Positions 1 to 10,251 of a DNA stretch of 64,000 nucleotides are shown here, one piece after another. The number at the start of each line of letters is the position of its first letter. Position 1 is the first letter of the stretch. Made by a program: the position numbers and the translations under genes. This DNA comes from Pseudomonas chlororaphis subsp. aurantiaca (GTDB taxonomy: Bacteria > Pseudomonadota > Gammaproteobacteria > Pseudomonadales > Pseudomonadaceae), in contig NZ_CP059162.1 in NCBI RefSeq assembly GCF_013466605.1, positions 5,518,001 to 5,582,000 of the forward strand, written 5' to 3'. Under the pieces are notes generated by a model. That model searched no databases, was not told the origin of the DNA, and saw nothing but the letters and a program-made list of their open reading frames with translations.

Positions 1-488
1 AGAATGATCATCCGCGTACGCGGGCTCAGCGCCTCGCCGAGCTTCTGCCAGTCGATGGCGAAATCGTTCAGGCCCAACTGCACATGCACACAACGCCCGC
101 CGGCCAGTTCCACCGAAGGCTCATAGCTGTCATAGCAAGGATCGAAGACGATTACTTCATCACCGGGCTGGATCACTGCATGGATGGCACAGAAGATCGC
201 CTGGGTGGCGCCCGGAGTGATGGTTACCTCGGTGTCGGCATTCACCTGCACGCCATAACTGCGGGCGATCTTGGCCGCCACTTGCTGGCGCAAGGCTGGC
301 AGGCCGGTCATCGGTGCGTATTGGTTGTGGCCGCTGGCGATATGCCGGGCGACCGCATCGCGCAGGGCCTGCGGACCATCGAAATCGGGAAAACCCTGGG
401 ACAGGTTCAGCGCGCCGGTTTCCACGGCGAGCTGCGACATTTGCGTGAAGATGGTGGTGCCGACATTCGGCAGCTTACTGGTGATCAT
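1..488 (-). CDS. PLP-dependent aminotransferase, YbdL/methionine aminotransferase type (partial)
   Basis: The first 162 codons of a class I/II aminotransferase; the rest lies beyond the left edge. The start is the ATG at 488, with an AGGGA ribosome site 9 bases upstream. The protein opens MITSKLPNVGTTIF and contains an LSQGFPDFDG segment and a later PGATQAIF segment, as in the fold type I family that includes E. coli YbdL (methionine-oxo-acid transaminase). By family it would swap amino groups between methionine or aromatic amino acids and 2-oxoacids in the cytosol. The catalytic lysine is outside the window, so substrate is a family-level guess. Confidence 0.75.
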   Translation of the reverse strand, partial: MITSKLPNVGTTIFTQMSQLAVETGALNLSQGFPDFDGPQALRDAVARHIASGHNQYAPMTGLPALRQQVAAKIARSYGVQVNADTEVTITPGATQAIFCAIHAVIQPGDEVIVFDPCYDSYEPSVELAGGRCVHVQLGLNDFAIDWQKLGEALSPRTRMII

Positions 489-562
489 GGGTGATTCCCT
501 GCTGAACACCCGGCTCTACGGCGGCACGGGGAGGTCCCGAGAATAGCCCAAACCACAGGCAT

Positions 563-591
563 GAAAAAGGGCGCCAAAGGCGCCCTTTTTC
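563..591. terminator. Bidirectional rho-independent terminator
   Basis: A perfect inverted repeat (GAAAAAGGGCGCC, loop AAA, GGCGCCCTTTTTC) with A and T tracts on both sides. It lies downstream of der and just upstream of the aminotransferase start, so it probably ends the leftward der transcript. Confidence 0.85.
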
Positions 592-679
592 CAAGGCAAG
601 TCCTATAGGAAGTAGCTTATCGGCGAAGCGTTGAACCAGGTCCAGGGCTTCGCCGGCAAACCGGCTCCCGCAGCGAGTC

Positions 680-2152
680 TCAGCGCTTGTCCTTGCGCTT
701 CTTCTCGGCCTTCTTGTGGTGTGTCATCAAGCGACGCTTCTTGTTGACCTGACGGTCGGTGAGCGTGTTCTTGTTGCCTTCGTACGGGTTTTCACCACCT
801 TTGAATTCGATGCGGATCGGCGTGCCGACCAGCTTCAGAACACGCCGGTAGGTGTTTTCCAGGTAGCGCACATAAGACTTCGGCACCTTCTCCACCTGGT
901 TGCCGTGGATCACGATCAGCGGCGGGTTGGCACCACCCAGGTGGGCATAACGCAGCTTGATGCGACGGTTGTTGACCATCGGTGGCGCGTGCTCGCTCAC
1001 GGCGTCTTCGAGAATCTGCGTCAGGCGGCTGGTCGGCCAGCGGGTTACCGCGGACTTGAAGGAGTTCTGCACCGACTGGTAGAGGTTGCCCACGCCAGTA
1101 CCGTGCAACGCCGAGATGAAGTGGATGTCGGCAAAGTCGACGAAGAACAGCCGGCGCTCCAGCTCGGTCTTCACATAGTCACGCTCGCGCGGGTCCATGC
1201 CATCCCATTTGTTCAGGGCGATGACCAGGGCCCGACCTGCTTCCAGGGCGAAGCCCAGCAGGTTCAGGTCGTGGTCCACCACACCTTCGCGGGCGTCCAT
1301 GACGAAGATCACCACGTTGGCGTCCTTGATCGCCTGCAGGGTTTTGACCACCGAGAACTTTTCGACTTCCTCATGGATCTTGCCGCGCTTGCGCACACCG
1401 GCGGTGTCGATCAGCGTGTACTTCTCTTCGTTACGCTCGAAGGGAATGTAGATACTGTCGCGGGTGGTACCGGGCTGGTCGTAGACGATGACCCGGTCCT
1501 CGCCGAGCATGCGGTTGACCAGGGTGGACTTGCCCACGTTCGGCCGGCCGATGATGGCGATCTTGATCCCGTCTTTTTCGCTCGGGCCCGGAATGCGCTT
1601 GGCTTCCTCGCCTTCGGCAACGACTTCTTCCTCACCCTCTTCCGGCTCATCCGCGTCGTCTTTCGGGAACTCGCGCAAGGCGATTTCCAGCATCTGCGTG
1701 ATACCGCGGCCGTGAGCACCGGCGATCGGGATCGCGTCGCCCATGCCCAGCGGGGCGAACTCGGCACGCGCCATGTCAGGGTCGATATTGTCGACCTTGT
1801 TGGCAATCACGTAAGAGGTCTTGTTCCGTTTGCGCAGGTGCTCGCCGATCATCTGGTCGGCCGCGGTGAAACCGGCCTTGGCGTCTACCAGGAACAGGAC
1901 GACATCAGCTTCTTCGATGGCCAGCAGCGACTGCTCGGCCATCTTTTCGTCCATGCCATGCTCGTCACCGGAGATACCGCCGGTGTCGATCAGAATGTAG
2001 GTACGCCCTTGCCACTTGGCCTCACCGTATTGGCGATCACGGGTCAGACCGGACAGGTCGCCGACAATGGCGTCGCGAGTCCGAGTCAGGCGGTTGAACA
2101 AGGTGGACTTGCCGACGTTCGGTCGGCCCACCAGGGCGATTACGGGAACCAT
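680..2152 (-). CDS. der: Ribosome biogenesis GTPase Der (EngA)
   Basis: Essential double GTPase acting in late 50S assembly. Both G domains are visible: GRPNVGKST Walker A motifs near residues 9-17 and in the second half, DTGG/DTAG switch II motifs, and NKVD/NKWD G4 motifs. An acidic linker (rich in EE pairs) joins the two domains, and a C-terminal KH-like domain ends in a Lys/Arg-rich tail. I chose the ATG at 2152, about 490 residues, because GGAG sits 6 bases upstream; an in-frame GTG at 2164 contains that ribosome site. It follows bamB leftward, with a hairpin-rich gap between. Confidence 0.97.
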   Translation of the reverse strand: MVPVIALVGRPNVGKSTLFNRLTRTRDAIVGDLSGLTRDRQYGEAKWQGRTYILIDTGGISGDEHGMDEKMAEQSLLAIEEADVVLFLVDAKAGFTAADQMIGEHLRKRNKTSYVIANKVDNIDPDMARAEFAPLGMGDAIPIAGAHGRGITQMLEIALREFPKDDADEPEEGEEEVVAEGEEAKRIPGPSEKDGIKIAIIGRPNVGKSTLVNRMLGEDRVIVYDQPGTTRDSIYIPFERNEEKYTLIDTAGVRKRGKIHEEVEKFSVVKTLQAIKDANVVIFVMDAREGVVDHDLNLLGFALEAGRALVIALNKWDGMDPRERDYVKTELERRLFFVDFADIHFISALHGTGVGNLYQSVQNSFKSAVTRWPTSRLTQILEDAVSEHAPPMVNNRRIKLRYAHLGGANPPLIVIHGNQVEKVPKSYVRYLENTYRRVLKLVGTPIRIEFKGGENPYEGNKNTLTDRQVNKKRRLMTHHKKAEKKRKDKR

Positions 2153-2187
2153 GCGGCTCTCCACTGCGTTAATTCAGAAAATACAAA

Positions 2188-2208
2188 AGCCGCTGCGAGG
2201 CAGCGGCT
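2188..2208 (-). terminator. Hairpin followed by U-rich tract between bamB and der
   Basis: Read leftward, the arms AGCCGCTGC and GCAGCGGCT (loop of 3) are followed by TTTTGTATTTT. This looks like a rho-independent terminator or attenuator downstream of bamB and 36 bases before the der start. Some read-through is likely, or der has its own promoter. Confidence 0.6.
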
Positions 2209-2218
2209 GGTGCTCGGG

Positions 2219-2279
2219 GCAGCACAGGACGTGCTGCGAACCTTGCCGGGGCAAGGCCGCTTGGGGATCAACCCCAAGC
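2219..2279. other. Three further consecutive hairpins in the bamB-der gap
   Basis: Three perfect inverted repeats lie one after another: 2219-2237 (GCAGCAC/GTGCTGC), 2241-2256 (CCTTGCC/GGCAAGG) and 2259-2279 (GCTTGGGG/CCCCAAGC). Together with the hairpin at 2188-2208 they nearly fill the gap between the bamB stop and der. They may slow transcript decay or set the bamB:der ratio. Confidence 0.6.
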
Positions 2280-2291
2280 ATAGTCAAACCA

Positions 2292-3443
2292 TTACTTGAT
2301 GGTCAGGGCTTCCAGTTTGCCGCTGTTGCCATACACATAAATCATGTTGCCCACCACCAGCGGACGCGCACGCAGGCCATCGCTGTCGATACGCTCACGG
2401 CCAACGAAGCGACCGTCCACCTGGCTCAGCAGGTGCAGGTAACCTTCCAGGTCACCGACCGCCACGTAGCTGGAGAAGACTTCCGGGGCCGACAGTTGAC
2501 GGCGGGCCAGCGAGTCGTTGCTCCACAGTGCAGTGGTGGAACGCTCGTCGACGCTTTCGACTGTGCCGGAAGACAGGCTCACATAGACGCTGCCGAAACC
2601 TTGAGCGACACCCGCATAGCTGGAAGCATCGCGCTGCCAGAGCGGACGACCGCTTTCCAGGTCCAGCGCCGCTACGCGACCCTGGTAACTGGCGACATAC
2701 AGGGTGCCGCCGGACAACAGCAGGCCACCGTCGATGTCGACCACACGATCCAGCTCGGAACGACCTTGCGGAATGGCCACGCGCTGTTCCCACACCGGCA
2801 CGCCGTTGCGGATATCCAGGGCCACCACTTTACCGGTCGACAGACCGGCGACCGCCAGGCGGTTGGTGGTGATTGGCGCACTGGTACCACGCAGGGTCAG
2901 TACCGCCGGGGTGCTGTCATAGACCCACATCTGGTTGCCGGTGGCGGCGTCGAGGCCAATCACACGGTCATCCTGGGTCTGGACCACAACCACATCGCCA
3001 TTGGTGGACGGCGGAGCCAGTACTTCACTGGTCACCCGCGCACGCCACTTCTCTTCGCCGCTCGAAGCATCCAGGGCGACTACTTCGCCCTTGAGGGTAC
3101 CGATCATGACCAAGCCGTAACCCACGCCAACGGCACCGGACACAGGCAACTCCAGGTCCTGTTTCCATTTGACGTCGCCGTTCATGCGATCCAGCGCCTC
3201 TACCACGCCAGTGACGTCGGCGGCGTAGATGGTGCTGCCGTCGATCGCCGGAACCAGCATGTTGTAGGTTTCGCCCTGGCCGTCACCGACCGAACGGCTC
3301 CACTGTTTCTGCAGGACCACTTCTTCTTTGAAGTCGACCAGTTCGGCAGGTGGCAATTCTTTCTTGCTGTTGCTGCTGCAACCCGCGGCCAGAACGGCCA
3401 GAGCCAGCAATGCTGCATGTTTCCAACGGATCACGTCACGCAT
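2292..3443 (-). CDS. bamB: Outer membrane assembly lipoprotein BamB
   Basis: Lipoprotein scaffold of the BAM complex that inserts beta-barrel proteins in the outer membrane. The ATG at 3443 gives a clear lipoprotein signal (MRDVIRWKHAALLALAVLAA then G and Cys; lipobox LAAGC). The rest, about 383 residues, is a run of beta-propeller repeats with alternating Trp and Gly-Asp turns typical of PQQ-like eight-bladed propellers. It overlaps the end of the upstream yfgM-like gene by 8 bases, so the two are probably translationally coupled; the yfgM-bamB-der order is conserved in gammaproteobacteria. Confidence 0.95.
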   Translation of the reverse strand: MRDVIRWKHAALLALAVLAAGCSSNSKKELPPAELVDFKEEVVLQKQWSRSVGDGQGETYNMLVPAIDGSTIYAADVTGVVEALDRMNGDVKWKQDLELPVSGAVGVGYGLVMIGTLKGEVVALDASSGEEKWRARVTSEVLAPPSTNGDVVVVQTQDDRVIGLDAATGNQMWVYDSTPAVLTLRGTSAPITTNRLAVAGLSTGKVVALDIRNGVPVWEQRVAIPQGRSELDRVVDIDGGLLLSGGTLYVASYQGRVAALDLESGRPLWQRDASSYAGVAQGFGSVYVSLSSGTVESVDERSTTALWSNDSLARRQLSAPEVFSSYVAVGDLEGYLHLLSQVDGRFVGRERIDSDGLRARPLVVGNMIYVYGNSGKLEALTIK

Positions 3444-4077
3444 CCCCTTTGGCCAGGTCGTCCAGCTTGATTTGTAGGCCACCGACTGCCGCTTCATCGG
3501 ACAGCGCGGCCTTGGCTTTTTCGTACGCAGCATGGGCTTCGTCGGTACGGCCCAATTGGACCAGCAGGTCGCCCTTGAGCTCTTCGCGAGTGGCCAGGAA
3601 TGCCTTATCGGCATCGCCTTCGAGCAGCTTCAGCGCTTCGTCAGCCTTGTTCTGCGCCGCCAGGACCTGGGCCAGGCGCTGACGGGCGATCTCGCCCAGC
3701 GTCGGGTTGGCCGGCTTGTCGGCGATGGCTTTGAGTTCGGTAGCCGCGTCGTCCAGCTTGCCGGTGTCGACCGCCACCTTGGCGACGAACAGGCTGCCGT
3801 ATTGCGCGTACGCAGTACCGCCGAACTCGCTGTTGAGCTTGCCGGCCAGGTCTGCGACACGGGCTGCATCCGGCTTGCCGTCAGGCGTCAGCGTGGTCTC
3901 CAGCAATTGCTGATAGAGCATCGAGGCGCCTTGCGACTGATTGTTCTGATACTTGTGCCAGGCCTGCCAGCCGAACACGATGACCAGCGCCAACAGGCCA
4001 CCGGTGACCAGGGGTTTGCCGTTGCGCTGCCACCAGTCCTTCAAATCCGCCAGCTGTTCATCTTCGGTACTCGACAC
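3436..4077 (-). CDS. yfgM: YfgM-family ancillary SecYEG translocon subunit
   Basis: A 213-residue inner membrane protein with a single N-terminal membrane segment (about residues 24-40, VTGGLLALVIVFGW) and a periplasmic TPR region, as in YfgM, which links the Sec translocon to periplasmic chaperones. The start is GTG at 4077, preceded by AAGGAG 7 bases away. It sits between hisS and bamB as in E. coli. The TPR repeats are recognised by their regular Ala/Leu/Tyr pattern. Confidence 0.88.
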   Translation of the reverse strand: MSSTEDEQLADLKDWWQRNGKPLVTGGLLALVIVFGWQAWHKYQNNQSQGASMLYQQLLETTLTPDGKPDAARVADLAGKLNSEFGGTAYAQYGSLFVAKVAVDTGKLDDAATELKAIADKPANPTLGEIARQRLAQVLAAQNKADEALKLLEGDADKAFLATREELKGDLLVQLGRTDEAHAAYEKAKAALSDEAAVGGLQIKLDDLAKGDA

Positions 4078-4117
4078 CCCAATACTCCTTATTCGCTAAA
4101 TCGGCTGTTTGACAGCT

Positions 4118-5407
4118 TCAACCCTGCACGACGCAGGTGGCCAGGTGTGCAGCGAGCGCATCCCAGGCAATGCTTTGTTGTTCGCCCTGGCCACGCAGGG
4201 GTTTGAAACCTACCACTTGCTGGGCCAGTTCGTCGTCACCGAGGATCAATGCGTACAACGCACCGCTCTTGTCGGCTTTCTTGAACTGGCTCTTGAAGCT
4301 ACCGGCGCCGGCGTTGATCTGCAGGCGCAGGTTCGGCAATTGATCACGAACACGCTCACTCAGCGCCAGTGCGGCCAGTTCGGCAGCTTCCCCGAAGGCG
4401 CAGAGGTAAACGTCGACCTGACGCGAGATCTCTTCCGGGATCTGCTCCAGGGTTTCCAGCAGCAGCACCAGACGCTCGATGCCCATGGCGAAACCGACGC
4501 CCGGGGTCGGCTTGCCGCCCATCTGCTCGACCAGGCCGTCGTAACGGCCGCCGGCACAGACGGTGCCCTGGGCGCCGAGCTTGTCGGTGACCCATTCGAA
4601 AACGGTCTTGCTGTAGTAATCCAGCCCGCGCACCAGCTTCGGGTTGATCACATAAGGGATACCGGCGGCATCCAGACGGGCCTTGAGGCCCTCGAAGTGC
4701 ACGCGGGACTCCTCATCCAGGTAGTCGGCCAGCTTCGGCGCGTCCACCAGCACCGCTTGAGTGTCCGGGTTCTTGGTGTCGAGCACGCGCAGCGGGTTGG
4801 TTTTCAGGCGGCGCTGGCTGTCTTCGTCCAGGCTGTCCATGCGCGCCGAGAGGAACGTCACCAGCGCATCGCGGTAACGCGCACGGGCTTCGGCGGTCCC
4901 CAGGCTGTTCAGTTCGAGCTTGACCGCATCACGGATACCCAGTTCGCCCCACAGGCGCCAGGTCAGCACAATCAGTTCGGCGTCGATGTCCGGACCGTCG
5001 AGGTTGAAGACCTCGCAACCGATCTGGTGGAACTGGCGATAACGGCCTTTCTGCGGACGCTCGTGGCGGAACATCGGGCCGATGTACCAGAGTTTCTGCA
5101 CCTGGCCACCGCCGGTGATGCCATGCTCGAGCACAGCGCGCACGCACGCCGCGGTGCCTTCCGGACGCAGGGTCAGGGAGTCGCCGTTGCGGTCGTCGAA
5201 GGTGTACATCTCTTTTTCGACGATGTCGGTCACTTCACCGATGGAGCGCTTGAACAGTTCGGTGAACTCGACGATCGGCATACGGATCTGCTTGTAACCG
5301 TAGTTATCCAGCAAACGTGCAACGGTGCCCTCGAAATAGCGCCACAGGGGCGTCTGCTCGGGCAGGATGTCGTTCATGCCACGAATGGCTTGCAGAGACT
5401 TGCTCAC
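4118..5407 (-). CDS. hisS: Histidyl-tRNA synthetase
   Basis: Class II aminoacyl-tRNA synthetase, 429 residues, normal length. Visible marks are the N-terminal IRGMNDILP, motif 2 around [17 protein letters not shown], and the histidine-A motif [15 protein letters not shown], followed by the GGRYDGL glycine-rich segment and a C-terminal anticodon-binding domain. The start is GTG at 5407, with AAGGA upstream. It lies 22 bases after ispG, in the same leftward operon. Confidence 0.98.
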   Translation of the reverse strand: MSKSLQAIRGMNDILPEQTPLWRYFEGTVARLLDNYGYKQIRMPIVEFTELFKRSIGEVTDIVEKEMYTFDDRNGDSLTLRPEGTAACVRAVLEHGITGGGQVQKLWYIGPMFRHERPQKGRYRQFHQIGCEVFNLDGPDIDAELIVLTWRLWGELGIRDAVKLELNSLGTAEARARYRDALVTFLSARMDSLDEDSQRRLKTNPLRVLDTKNPDTQAVLVDAPKLADYLDEESRVHFEGLKARLDAAGIPYVINPKLVRGLDYYSKTVFEWVTDKLGAQGTVCAGGRYDGLVEQMGGKPTPGVGFAMGIERLVLLLETLEQIPEEISRQVDVYLCAFGEAAELAALALSERVRDQLPNLRLQINAGAGSFKSQFKKADKSGALYALILGDDELAQQVVGFKPLRGQGEQQSIAWDALAAHLATCVVQG

Positions 5408-5429
5408 AAAAAATCCTTAATTCGTTCGA

Positions 5430-6539
5430 TTAGCCGCGCGCGATCAGCGCTGCGTCGGCTTCGACCTTTTCGGCCGCCTTCTCGCGGATCAGCTTTTCCA
5501 GTTGATCCACAAGATTGTCATTCGTCAGTTTCTGCGACGGCTTGCCGTCGATATAAATCAGGTTCGGCGTCCCGCCGGTCAGGCCGATATGCGCCTCTTT
5601 GGCTTCGCCCGGACCGTTGACCACACAACCGATGACCGCCACGTCCAGCGGCACCAGCAGATCCTCGAGACGCCCTTCCAGTTCGTTCATGGTCTTGACC
5701 ACATCGAAGTTCTGCCGCGAGCAGCTCGGGCAGGCGATGAAGTTGATGCCACGGGAACGCAGATGCAGGGACTTGAGAATGTCGTAGCCGACTTTCACTT
5801 CTTCGACCGGGTCGGCCGCCAACGAGATGCGAATAGTATCGCCAATCCCTTCGGCCAGCAGCATACCGAGGCCCACGGCGGACTTCACCGTGCCTGAACG
5901 CAAACCGCCGGCTTCGGTGATACCCAGGTGCAGCGGCTGGATGATTTCCTTGGCCAGCAGGCGATAGGCCTCGACGGCCATGAACACGTCGGAGGCTTTC
6001 ACACTGACCTTGAAGTCCTTGAAGTTCAGGCGCTCGAGGTGCTCGACGTGACGCAGGGCAGACTCCACCAGCGCTGCAGGCGTCGGCTCGCCGTATTTCT
6101 TCTGCAGGTCTTTTTCCAGGGAACCGGCGTTGACGCCGATACGGATCGGGATCCCGCGATCACGGGCCGCGTCCACCACCGCACGCACGCGATCTTCACG
6201 CCCGATGTTGCCGGGGTTGATCCGCAGGCAATCGACACCCAGTTCGGCCACGCGCAAGGCGATCTTGTAGTCGAAGTGGATGTCGGCAACCAGCGGTACC
6301 TTGACCTGCTGCTTGATGCGGCCGAAGGCTTCGGCCGCGTCCATGTCCGGTACGGAAACCCGCACGATATCCACGCCGGCGGCTTCCAGACGGTTGATCT
6401 GGGCCACAGTGGCCGCCACATCGTTGGTGTCGCTGTTGGTCATGCTCTGCACGGCAATGGGGGCATCGCCACCCACGGGTACCGAGCCGACCCAGATCTT
6501 GCGGGACTCGCGACGTTTGATTGGAGATTCGCCGTGCAT
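5430..6539 (-). CDS. ispG: 4-hydroxy-3-methylbut-2-enyl diphosphate synthase IspG
   Basis: MEP-pathway iron-sulfur enzyme that converts MEcPP to HMBPP for isoprenoid synthesis. It has 369 residues: an N-terminal TIM barrel beginning near [20 protein letters not shown], then a C-terminal domain with the [4Fe-4S] ligand cysteines in ACPSCSR and [10 protein letters not shown], plus the binding glutamate of GPGE. It lies 3 bases downstream of rodZ, the usual Pseudomonas arrangement. Confidence 0.98.
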   Translation of the reverse strand: MHGESPIKRRESRKIWVGSVPVGGDAPIAVQSMTNSDTNDVAATVAQINRLEAAGVDIVRVSVPDMDAAEAFGRIKQQVKVPLVADIHFDYKIALRVAELGVDCLRINPGNIGREDRVRAVVDAARDRGIPIRIGVNAGSLEKDLQKKYGEPTPAALVESALRHVEHLERLNFKDFKVSVKASDVFMAVEAYRLLAKEIIQPLHLGITEAGGLRSGTVKSAVGLGMLLAEGIGDTIRISLAADPVEEVKVGYDILKSLHLRSRGINFIACPSCSRQNFDVVKTMNELEGRLEDLLVPLDVAVIGCVVNGPGEAKEAHIGLTGGTPNLIYIDGKPSQKLTNDNLVDQLEKLIREKAAEKVEADAALIARG

Positions 6540-6542
6540 GAC

Positions 6543-7568
6543 TTATTGACCTAACTTCAGGCGAGCAGTCTCGCCACTGGTGAACGGAGCCACATCGACC
6601 GCTTGTCCGTTGTAGCTGACCTGCGCGCCACGGGCATAACCCAGGCGCACGGCAAATGGCGGCTTACCGGAAACATCGGCGGTCTCGCCCTTGCGCTTCA
6701 GGCCACTCAACAGCACTTTACCGCTGCCATCGGTGATCTGGGTCCAGCAATCGGCTGTGAACTGGATCTGTACCTGACCCGCACCAGCTACAGGCGCGGC
6801 GACAGGTGCAGTTGGATCTGCCGGGGCAGCCGGCGCGGCGACCACTGGCACTGCAGGGGCTGGCGCGGCCGGAGCGCTCGGCGCGGGTGTTGCCGGCGCC
6901 ACGACCACTGGAGCAGGAACAACCGGAGCAGCAGGTGCGGCAGCCGGAGCGCTTGGCGCAGGGGCCGCGGCATTTGCGGGGACCTGGTCTGGAGCCGGGG
7001 TTTCAGGCAGGACCAGGGCGGTTTCGCCTTCGGTCTGGCCTTCCACGACCGCCTGATCTTCCGGCTCGTCGATCGGATGAATCTGCGTGGTGCCGTCGGC
7101 CCCTTCGACTTCGACGTGTTCCTGATTGAGACTGATCAGTTCCTTGGTGCGCACCGAGGTCTGATCCTGCCACCAGATAAAGCCGCCACCGATCACTGCG
7201 ATCAGCAGCAACAGGCTGACGATGCGCAAAATGGTGTGGGAGACCCGTACCGGCTCTTCGATACGGCCCAGGCTGTGCACGTTGCTGCCCTGGGAATCGG
7301 TGCCCGTGTATTGGTCGAAGGCCTGGACCAGAACGGCCTGGTCCATCCCCAGCAACTTGGCATAGGCACGGATATAACCGCGGGCGAAGGTATGCCCCGG
7401 CAGCTTGTCGAAAGCACCGGCTTCCAGGTTGCTCAACGAGCTGGCGGTCAGATTGAGCTTGAGGGCCACTTCAGCCAGCGACCAACCATTGCTTTCGCGG
7501 ACCTGACGCAGGGTCTCACCGGGGTTGACGCGAGTCGCTGCTAGAACTTCGGGATGCGCCGCTTTCAT
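6543..7568 (-). CDS. rodZ: RodZ-family cytoskeletal helix-turn-helix membrane protein
   Basis: Membrane-anchored partner of MreB in cell-shape control. Order of parts: N-terminal HTH (GETLRQVRESNGWSLAEVA, about residues 18-75), one membrane segment (about 114-130, ILRIVSLLLLIAVIGGGFIWW), a long Pro/Ala-rich periplasmic linker, and a C-terminal DUF4115 domain (IQFTADCWTQI). Two ATGs are adjacent at 7571 and 7568; GGAG fits the second better (spacing 5), while the first gives an ATGA overlap with the pilW stop. Confidence 0.93.
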   Translation of the reverse strand: MKAAHPEVLAATRVNPGETLRQVRESNGWSLAEVALKLNLTASSLSNLEAGAFDKLPGHTFARGYIRAYAKLLGMDQAVLVQAFDQYTGTDSQGSNVHSLGRIEEPVRVSHTILRIVSLLLLIAVIGGGFIWWQDQTSVRTKELISLNQEHVEVEGADGTTQIHPIDEPEDQAVVEGQTEGETALVLPETPAPDQVPANAAAPAPSAPAAAPAAPVVPAPVVVAPATPAPSAPAAPAPAVPVVAAPAAPADPTAPVAAPVAGAGQVQIQFTADCWTQITDGSGKVLLSGLKRKGETADVSGKPPFAVRLGYARGAQVSYNGQAVDVAPFTSGETARLKLGQ

Positions 7569-8326
7569 CATTGCTCCGACAGGTATTGCTGATATTCCGG
7601 CGTACCGGGATAGAGTCGTTTTAATTGCAGGCCGTAACTGGCGGCCTTGTCGCGATCTTCAAACACCGTTGCCAGCCGAACGCCGAGCAATAGACTACGT
7701 GCATTTTGCTCGCTCAGCAGGCTAAAACGATCGTAATAGTCGCGTGCGGGCACATAATGCCTGTCTTCGAAGGACAACTCAGCCATTTCCAGCAATGCGC
7801 GAGGCTGCTGGCGGTTCAGGCGCAGGGCTTTTTCCAGGTGTTGCCGGGCCAGGTCACGCTCACCCAGCATCGCGGCGGTCATGCCAAGGTTCTCGAACAC
7901 TCGGGATCGCTCGGGGTACAGGGTATCAGCAGCCGCCTGTTCAAAGCGCTGATAAGCATCTTTGTAACGTTTTTCTTCAAAGAGAAAACTGCCGTAGTTG
8001 TTCAGGATACGGGCATCGGAGGGACGCGCAGCCAGGGCCTTGCGGTAATGCTGATCAGCCAGCTCGGGTTCCATTTCGGCCTGGAACACCAGCGCCAGGG
8101 CGGCATTGGCATCAGCGTCGGACTCGTCCAGCTCCAGGGCCTTTTTCAGCGGTACTTTCGCCCGCTCGGTCATGCCTTGCTGCAGATAACCCAGGCCCAG
8201 CTGGACATAGGCCTCGCGCGCCTCGTCCCGCCCCTTGCTTGTCTTCAGCGGGTTGAAATCCCCCGAAAGAACACAGCCAGCCGACAGGCTGACAAAAAGC
8301 AGAAGCAGCGCGACGCGCAAGGTCAT
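7568..8326 (-). CDS. pilW: Type IV pilus biogenesis/stability lipoprotein PilW (PilF)
   Basis: A 252-residue outer-membrane lipoprotein pilotin for the PilQ secretin. It has a signal peptide with lipobox LSAGC near residue 18 and about six TPR repeats (for example YVQLGLGYLQQGMTERA and ILNNYGSFLFEEKRYKDA). It is between rlmN and rodZ and overlaps rodZ at ATGA, as in other pseudomonads, where it is also called pilF. Confidence 0.93.
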   Translation of the reverse strand: MTLRVALLLLFVSLSAGCVLSGDFNPLKTSKGRDEAREAYVQLGLGYLQQGMTERAKVPLKKALELDESDADANAALALVFQAEMEPELADQHYRKALAARPSDARILNNYGSFLFEEKRYKDAYQRFEQAAADTLYPERSRVFENLGMTAAMLGERDLARQHLEKALRLNRQQPRALLEMAELSFEDRHYVPARDYYDRFSLLSEQNARSLLLGVRLATVFEDRDKAASYGLQLKRLYPGTPEYQQYLSEQ

Positions 8327-8338
8327 GGAGATCCTCTC

Positions 8339-9487
8339 TCAGGTACGATTCGCAGCGCTTTGCGGCATATCGGCGTCGGCGCTCAACTCGCGCACGGCGA
8401 TATAACGTTCGCTACGACGGGTGCGATCCAGCACCTGCCCGACCAGTTGTCCACAGGCCGCATCGATGTCTTCGCCGCGCGTGGTACGCACGGTGACGTT
8501 GAAGCCTGCGTGATGCAGTTGATCCTGGAACCGGCGAATGGCGTTGTTGCTCGGCCGCTCGTAACCGGAATGCGGGAACGGGTTGAACGGGATCAGGTTG
8601 ATCTTGCAAGGAATGTCCTTGAGCAACGCGATCATCTCGACAGCGTGTTCAACCTTATCATTGACGTCCTTGAGCAGCGTGTACTCAATCGTCAGCACAC
8701 GTTTCTCGCCCAGCGACGACATGTAGCGCTGGCAGGATTCGAGCAGCATCTTCAGCGGGTACTTCTTGTTGATCGGTACCAGCTGGTTGCGCAGCGCATC
8801 GTTCGGTGCGTGCAGGGACAACGCCAGGGAGACGTCGATGTGCTTGGCCAGCTCATCGATCATCGGTACCACGCCGGAGGTCGACAGGGTCACGCGGCGC
8901 TTGGAGATGCCGTAGCCCAGGTCGTCCATCATCAGGTGCATGGCCGAGACGACGTTGTCGAAGTTCAGCAGCGGCTCACCCATGCCCATCATCACCACGT
9001 TGGTGATGGCACGGTCGACGGTCGCCGGGACGCTGCCAAAGGATTTGTTGGCAATCCACACCTGGCCGATGACTTCGGCGGCGGTGAGGTTGCTATTGAA
9101 GCCTTGCTTGCCGGTGGAGCAGAAACTGCAGTCCAGGGCACAGCCTGCCTGGGACGAAACGCACAAGGTGCCGCGTTTGCCCTGGGGAATGTAAACGGTC
9201 TCGACGCAGCTGCCGGACGCCACGCGCACCACCCACTTGCGGGTGCCGTCGCTGGAGATGTCCTCGCTGACCACTTCCGGACCACGAATTTCGGCAACGG
9301 CCTTGAGCTTTTCGCGCAAGGCCTTGCCGACGTTCGTCATGGCGTCGAAATCATCGACGCCAAAGTGGTGAATCCATTTCATTACCTGACCGGCACGGAA
9401 ACGCTTCTCCCCGATTGAGTCGAAGAATTTTTCCATTTCCGGTTGAGTCAGACCCAACAGGTTAGTTTTGCCAGTCGATGTAGTCAT
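8339..9487 (-). CDS. rlmN: Dual-specificity rRNA/tRNA adenine-C2 methyltransferase RlmN
   Basis: Radical-SAM enzyme that methylates A2503 of 23S rRNA and A37 of tRNAs. The radical SAM cluster motif CALDCSFC (Cys-x3-Cys-x2-Cys) is clear, and the catalytic Cys region ACGQLVGQV is near the C-terminus. I place the start at the ATG at 9487 ([12 protein letters not shown]), 382 residues, with a GAAGGTGA ribosome site; an upstream in-frame start at 9505 would add six residues. It lies 29 bases after ndk. Confidence 0.97.
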   Translation of the reverse strand: MTTSTGKTNLLGLTQPEMEKFFDSIGEKRFRAGQVMKWIHHFGVDDFDAMTNVGKALREKLKAVAEIRGPEVVSEDISSDGTRKWVVRVASGSCVETVYIPQGKRGTLCVSSQAGCALDCSFCSTGKQGFNSNLTAAEVIGQVWIANKSFGSVPATVDRAITNVVMMGMGEPLLNFDNVVSAMHLMMDDLGYGISKRRVTLSTSGVVPMIDELAKHIDVSLALSLHAPNDALRNQLVPINKKYPLKMLLESCQRYMSSLGEKRVLTIEYTLLKDVNDKVEHAVEMIALLKDIPCKINLIPFNPFPHSGYERPSNNAIRRFQDQLHHAGFNVTVRTTRGEDIDAACGQLVGQVLDRTRRSERYIAVRELSADADMPQSAANRT

Positions 9488-9516
9488 GGTTTCACCTTCA
9501 CTCACGGGCCTTTGGC

Positions 9517-9942
9517 TTAGCGAGTGGTCACTTCGGTGGAAGCGAAGAAGTAAGCGATTTCGCGTGCAGCAGCGGCTTCGGAGTCCGAACCGTGAACGGC
9601 GTTGGCGTCGATGGATTCAGCGAAGTCAGCACGGATGGTGCCGGCAGCAGCTTCTTTAGGGTTGGTAGCGCCCATCAGCTCACGGTTCAGAGCGATAGCG
9701 TTTTCGCCTTCCAGAACCTGAACGACAACCGGACCGGAAGTCATGAAAGCAACCAGCTCGCCGAAGAAGCCACGAGCGCTGTGCTCAGCGTAGAAGCCTT
9801 CAGCTTCGGCTTTCGACAGTTGCTTCATTTTCGAAGCTACAACGCGCAGGCCAGCTTTTTCGAAACGGGTAACGATCTCGCCGATGACGTTTTTTGCAAC
9901 AGCGTCAGGCTTGATGATGGAGAAAGTACGTTGAACAGCCAT
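9517..9942 (-). CDS. ndk: Nucleoside diphosphate kinase
   Basis: A 141-residue cytosolic kinase that equilibrates nucleoside tri- and diphosphates. The active-site histidine is in NAVHGSDS near residue 117, and the N-terminus [15 protein letters not shown] is typical. Its position between iscX and rlmN matches other Pseudomonas genomes. Codon choice is markedly optimised (a run of simple preferred codons), fitting high expression. Confidence 0.98.
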   Translation of the reverse strand: MAVQRTFSIIKPDAVAKNVIGEIVTRFEKAGLRVVASKMKQLSKAEAEGFYAEHSARGFFGELVAFMTSGPVVVQVLEGENAIALNRELMGATNPKEAAAGTIRADFAESIDANAVHGSDSEAAAAREIAYFFASTEVTTR

Positions 9943-10036
9943 GGTGTAACTCCAGAAACGGTGATTAAAGCGAAAAATTAAACCCGCGAATTATACGCGG
10001 GTTTATAGGGATTGCCTAACTGCGTACGGGACAGAC

Positions 10037-10237
10037 TCAGTCTGCTTCTTCGATCCAGGCGGCCTGAATTGCTTCAAGAACCTTCTCGCCACCGCGAGCC
10101 GGATCGTCGCTGAATTCCGGCAGCGCCAGAACCCATTGGTGCAGATCGACAAAGTTTACGTACCGCGGATCCACATCCGGCTTGGACTCAGCCAGCTGGA
10201 TCGCGATTTCCAGCACATCAACCCATTTCAGACTCAT
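10037..10237 (-). CDS. iscX: Fe-S cluster assembly protein IscX
   Basis: Small acidic protein of 66 residues, last gene of the isc operon, that binds IscS and iron and modulates cluster assembly. The sequence MSLKWVDVLEIAIQLAE, with DVDPRYVNFVDLHQWV, is the IscX signature. The ATG at 10237 has AAGGA just upstream; a longer frame to 10336 runs into fdx and is rejected. It lies 14 bases after fdx. Confidence 0.96.
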   Translation of the reverse strand: MSLKWVDVLEIAIQLAESKPDVDPRYVNFVDLHQWVLALPEFSDDPARGGEKVLEAIQAAWIEEAD

Positions 10238-10251
10238 GATGATTCCTTGAA

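Noticed and set aside
716..2299. Long rightward frame opposite der
   Set aside because: It lies antisense to a clear der gene; high GC produces such frames by third-position bias. The protein has no recognisable family.
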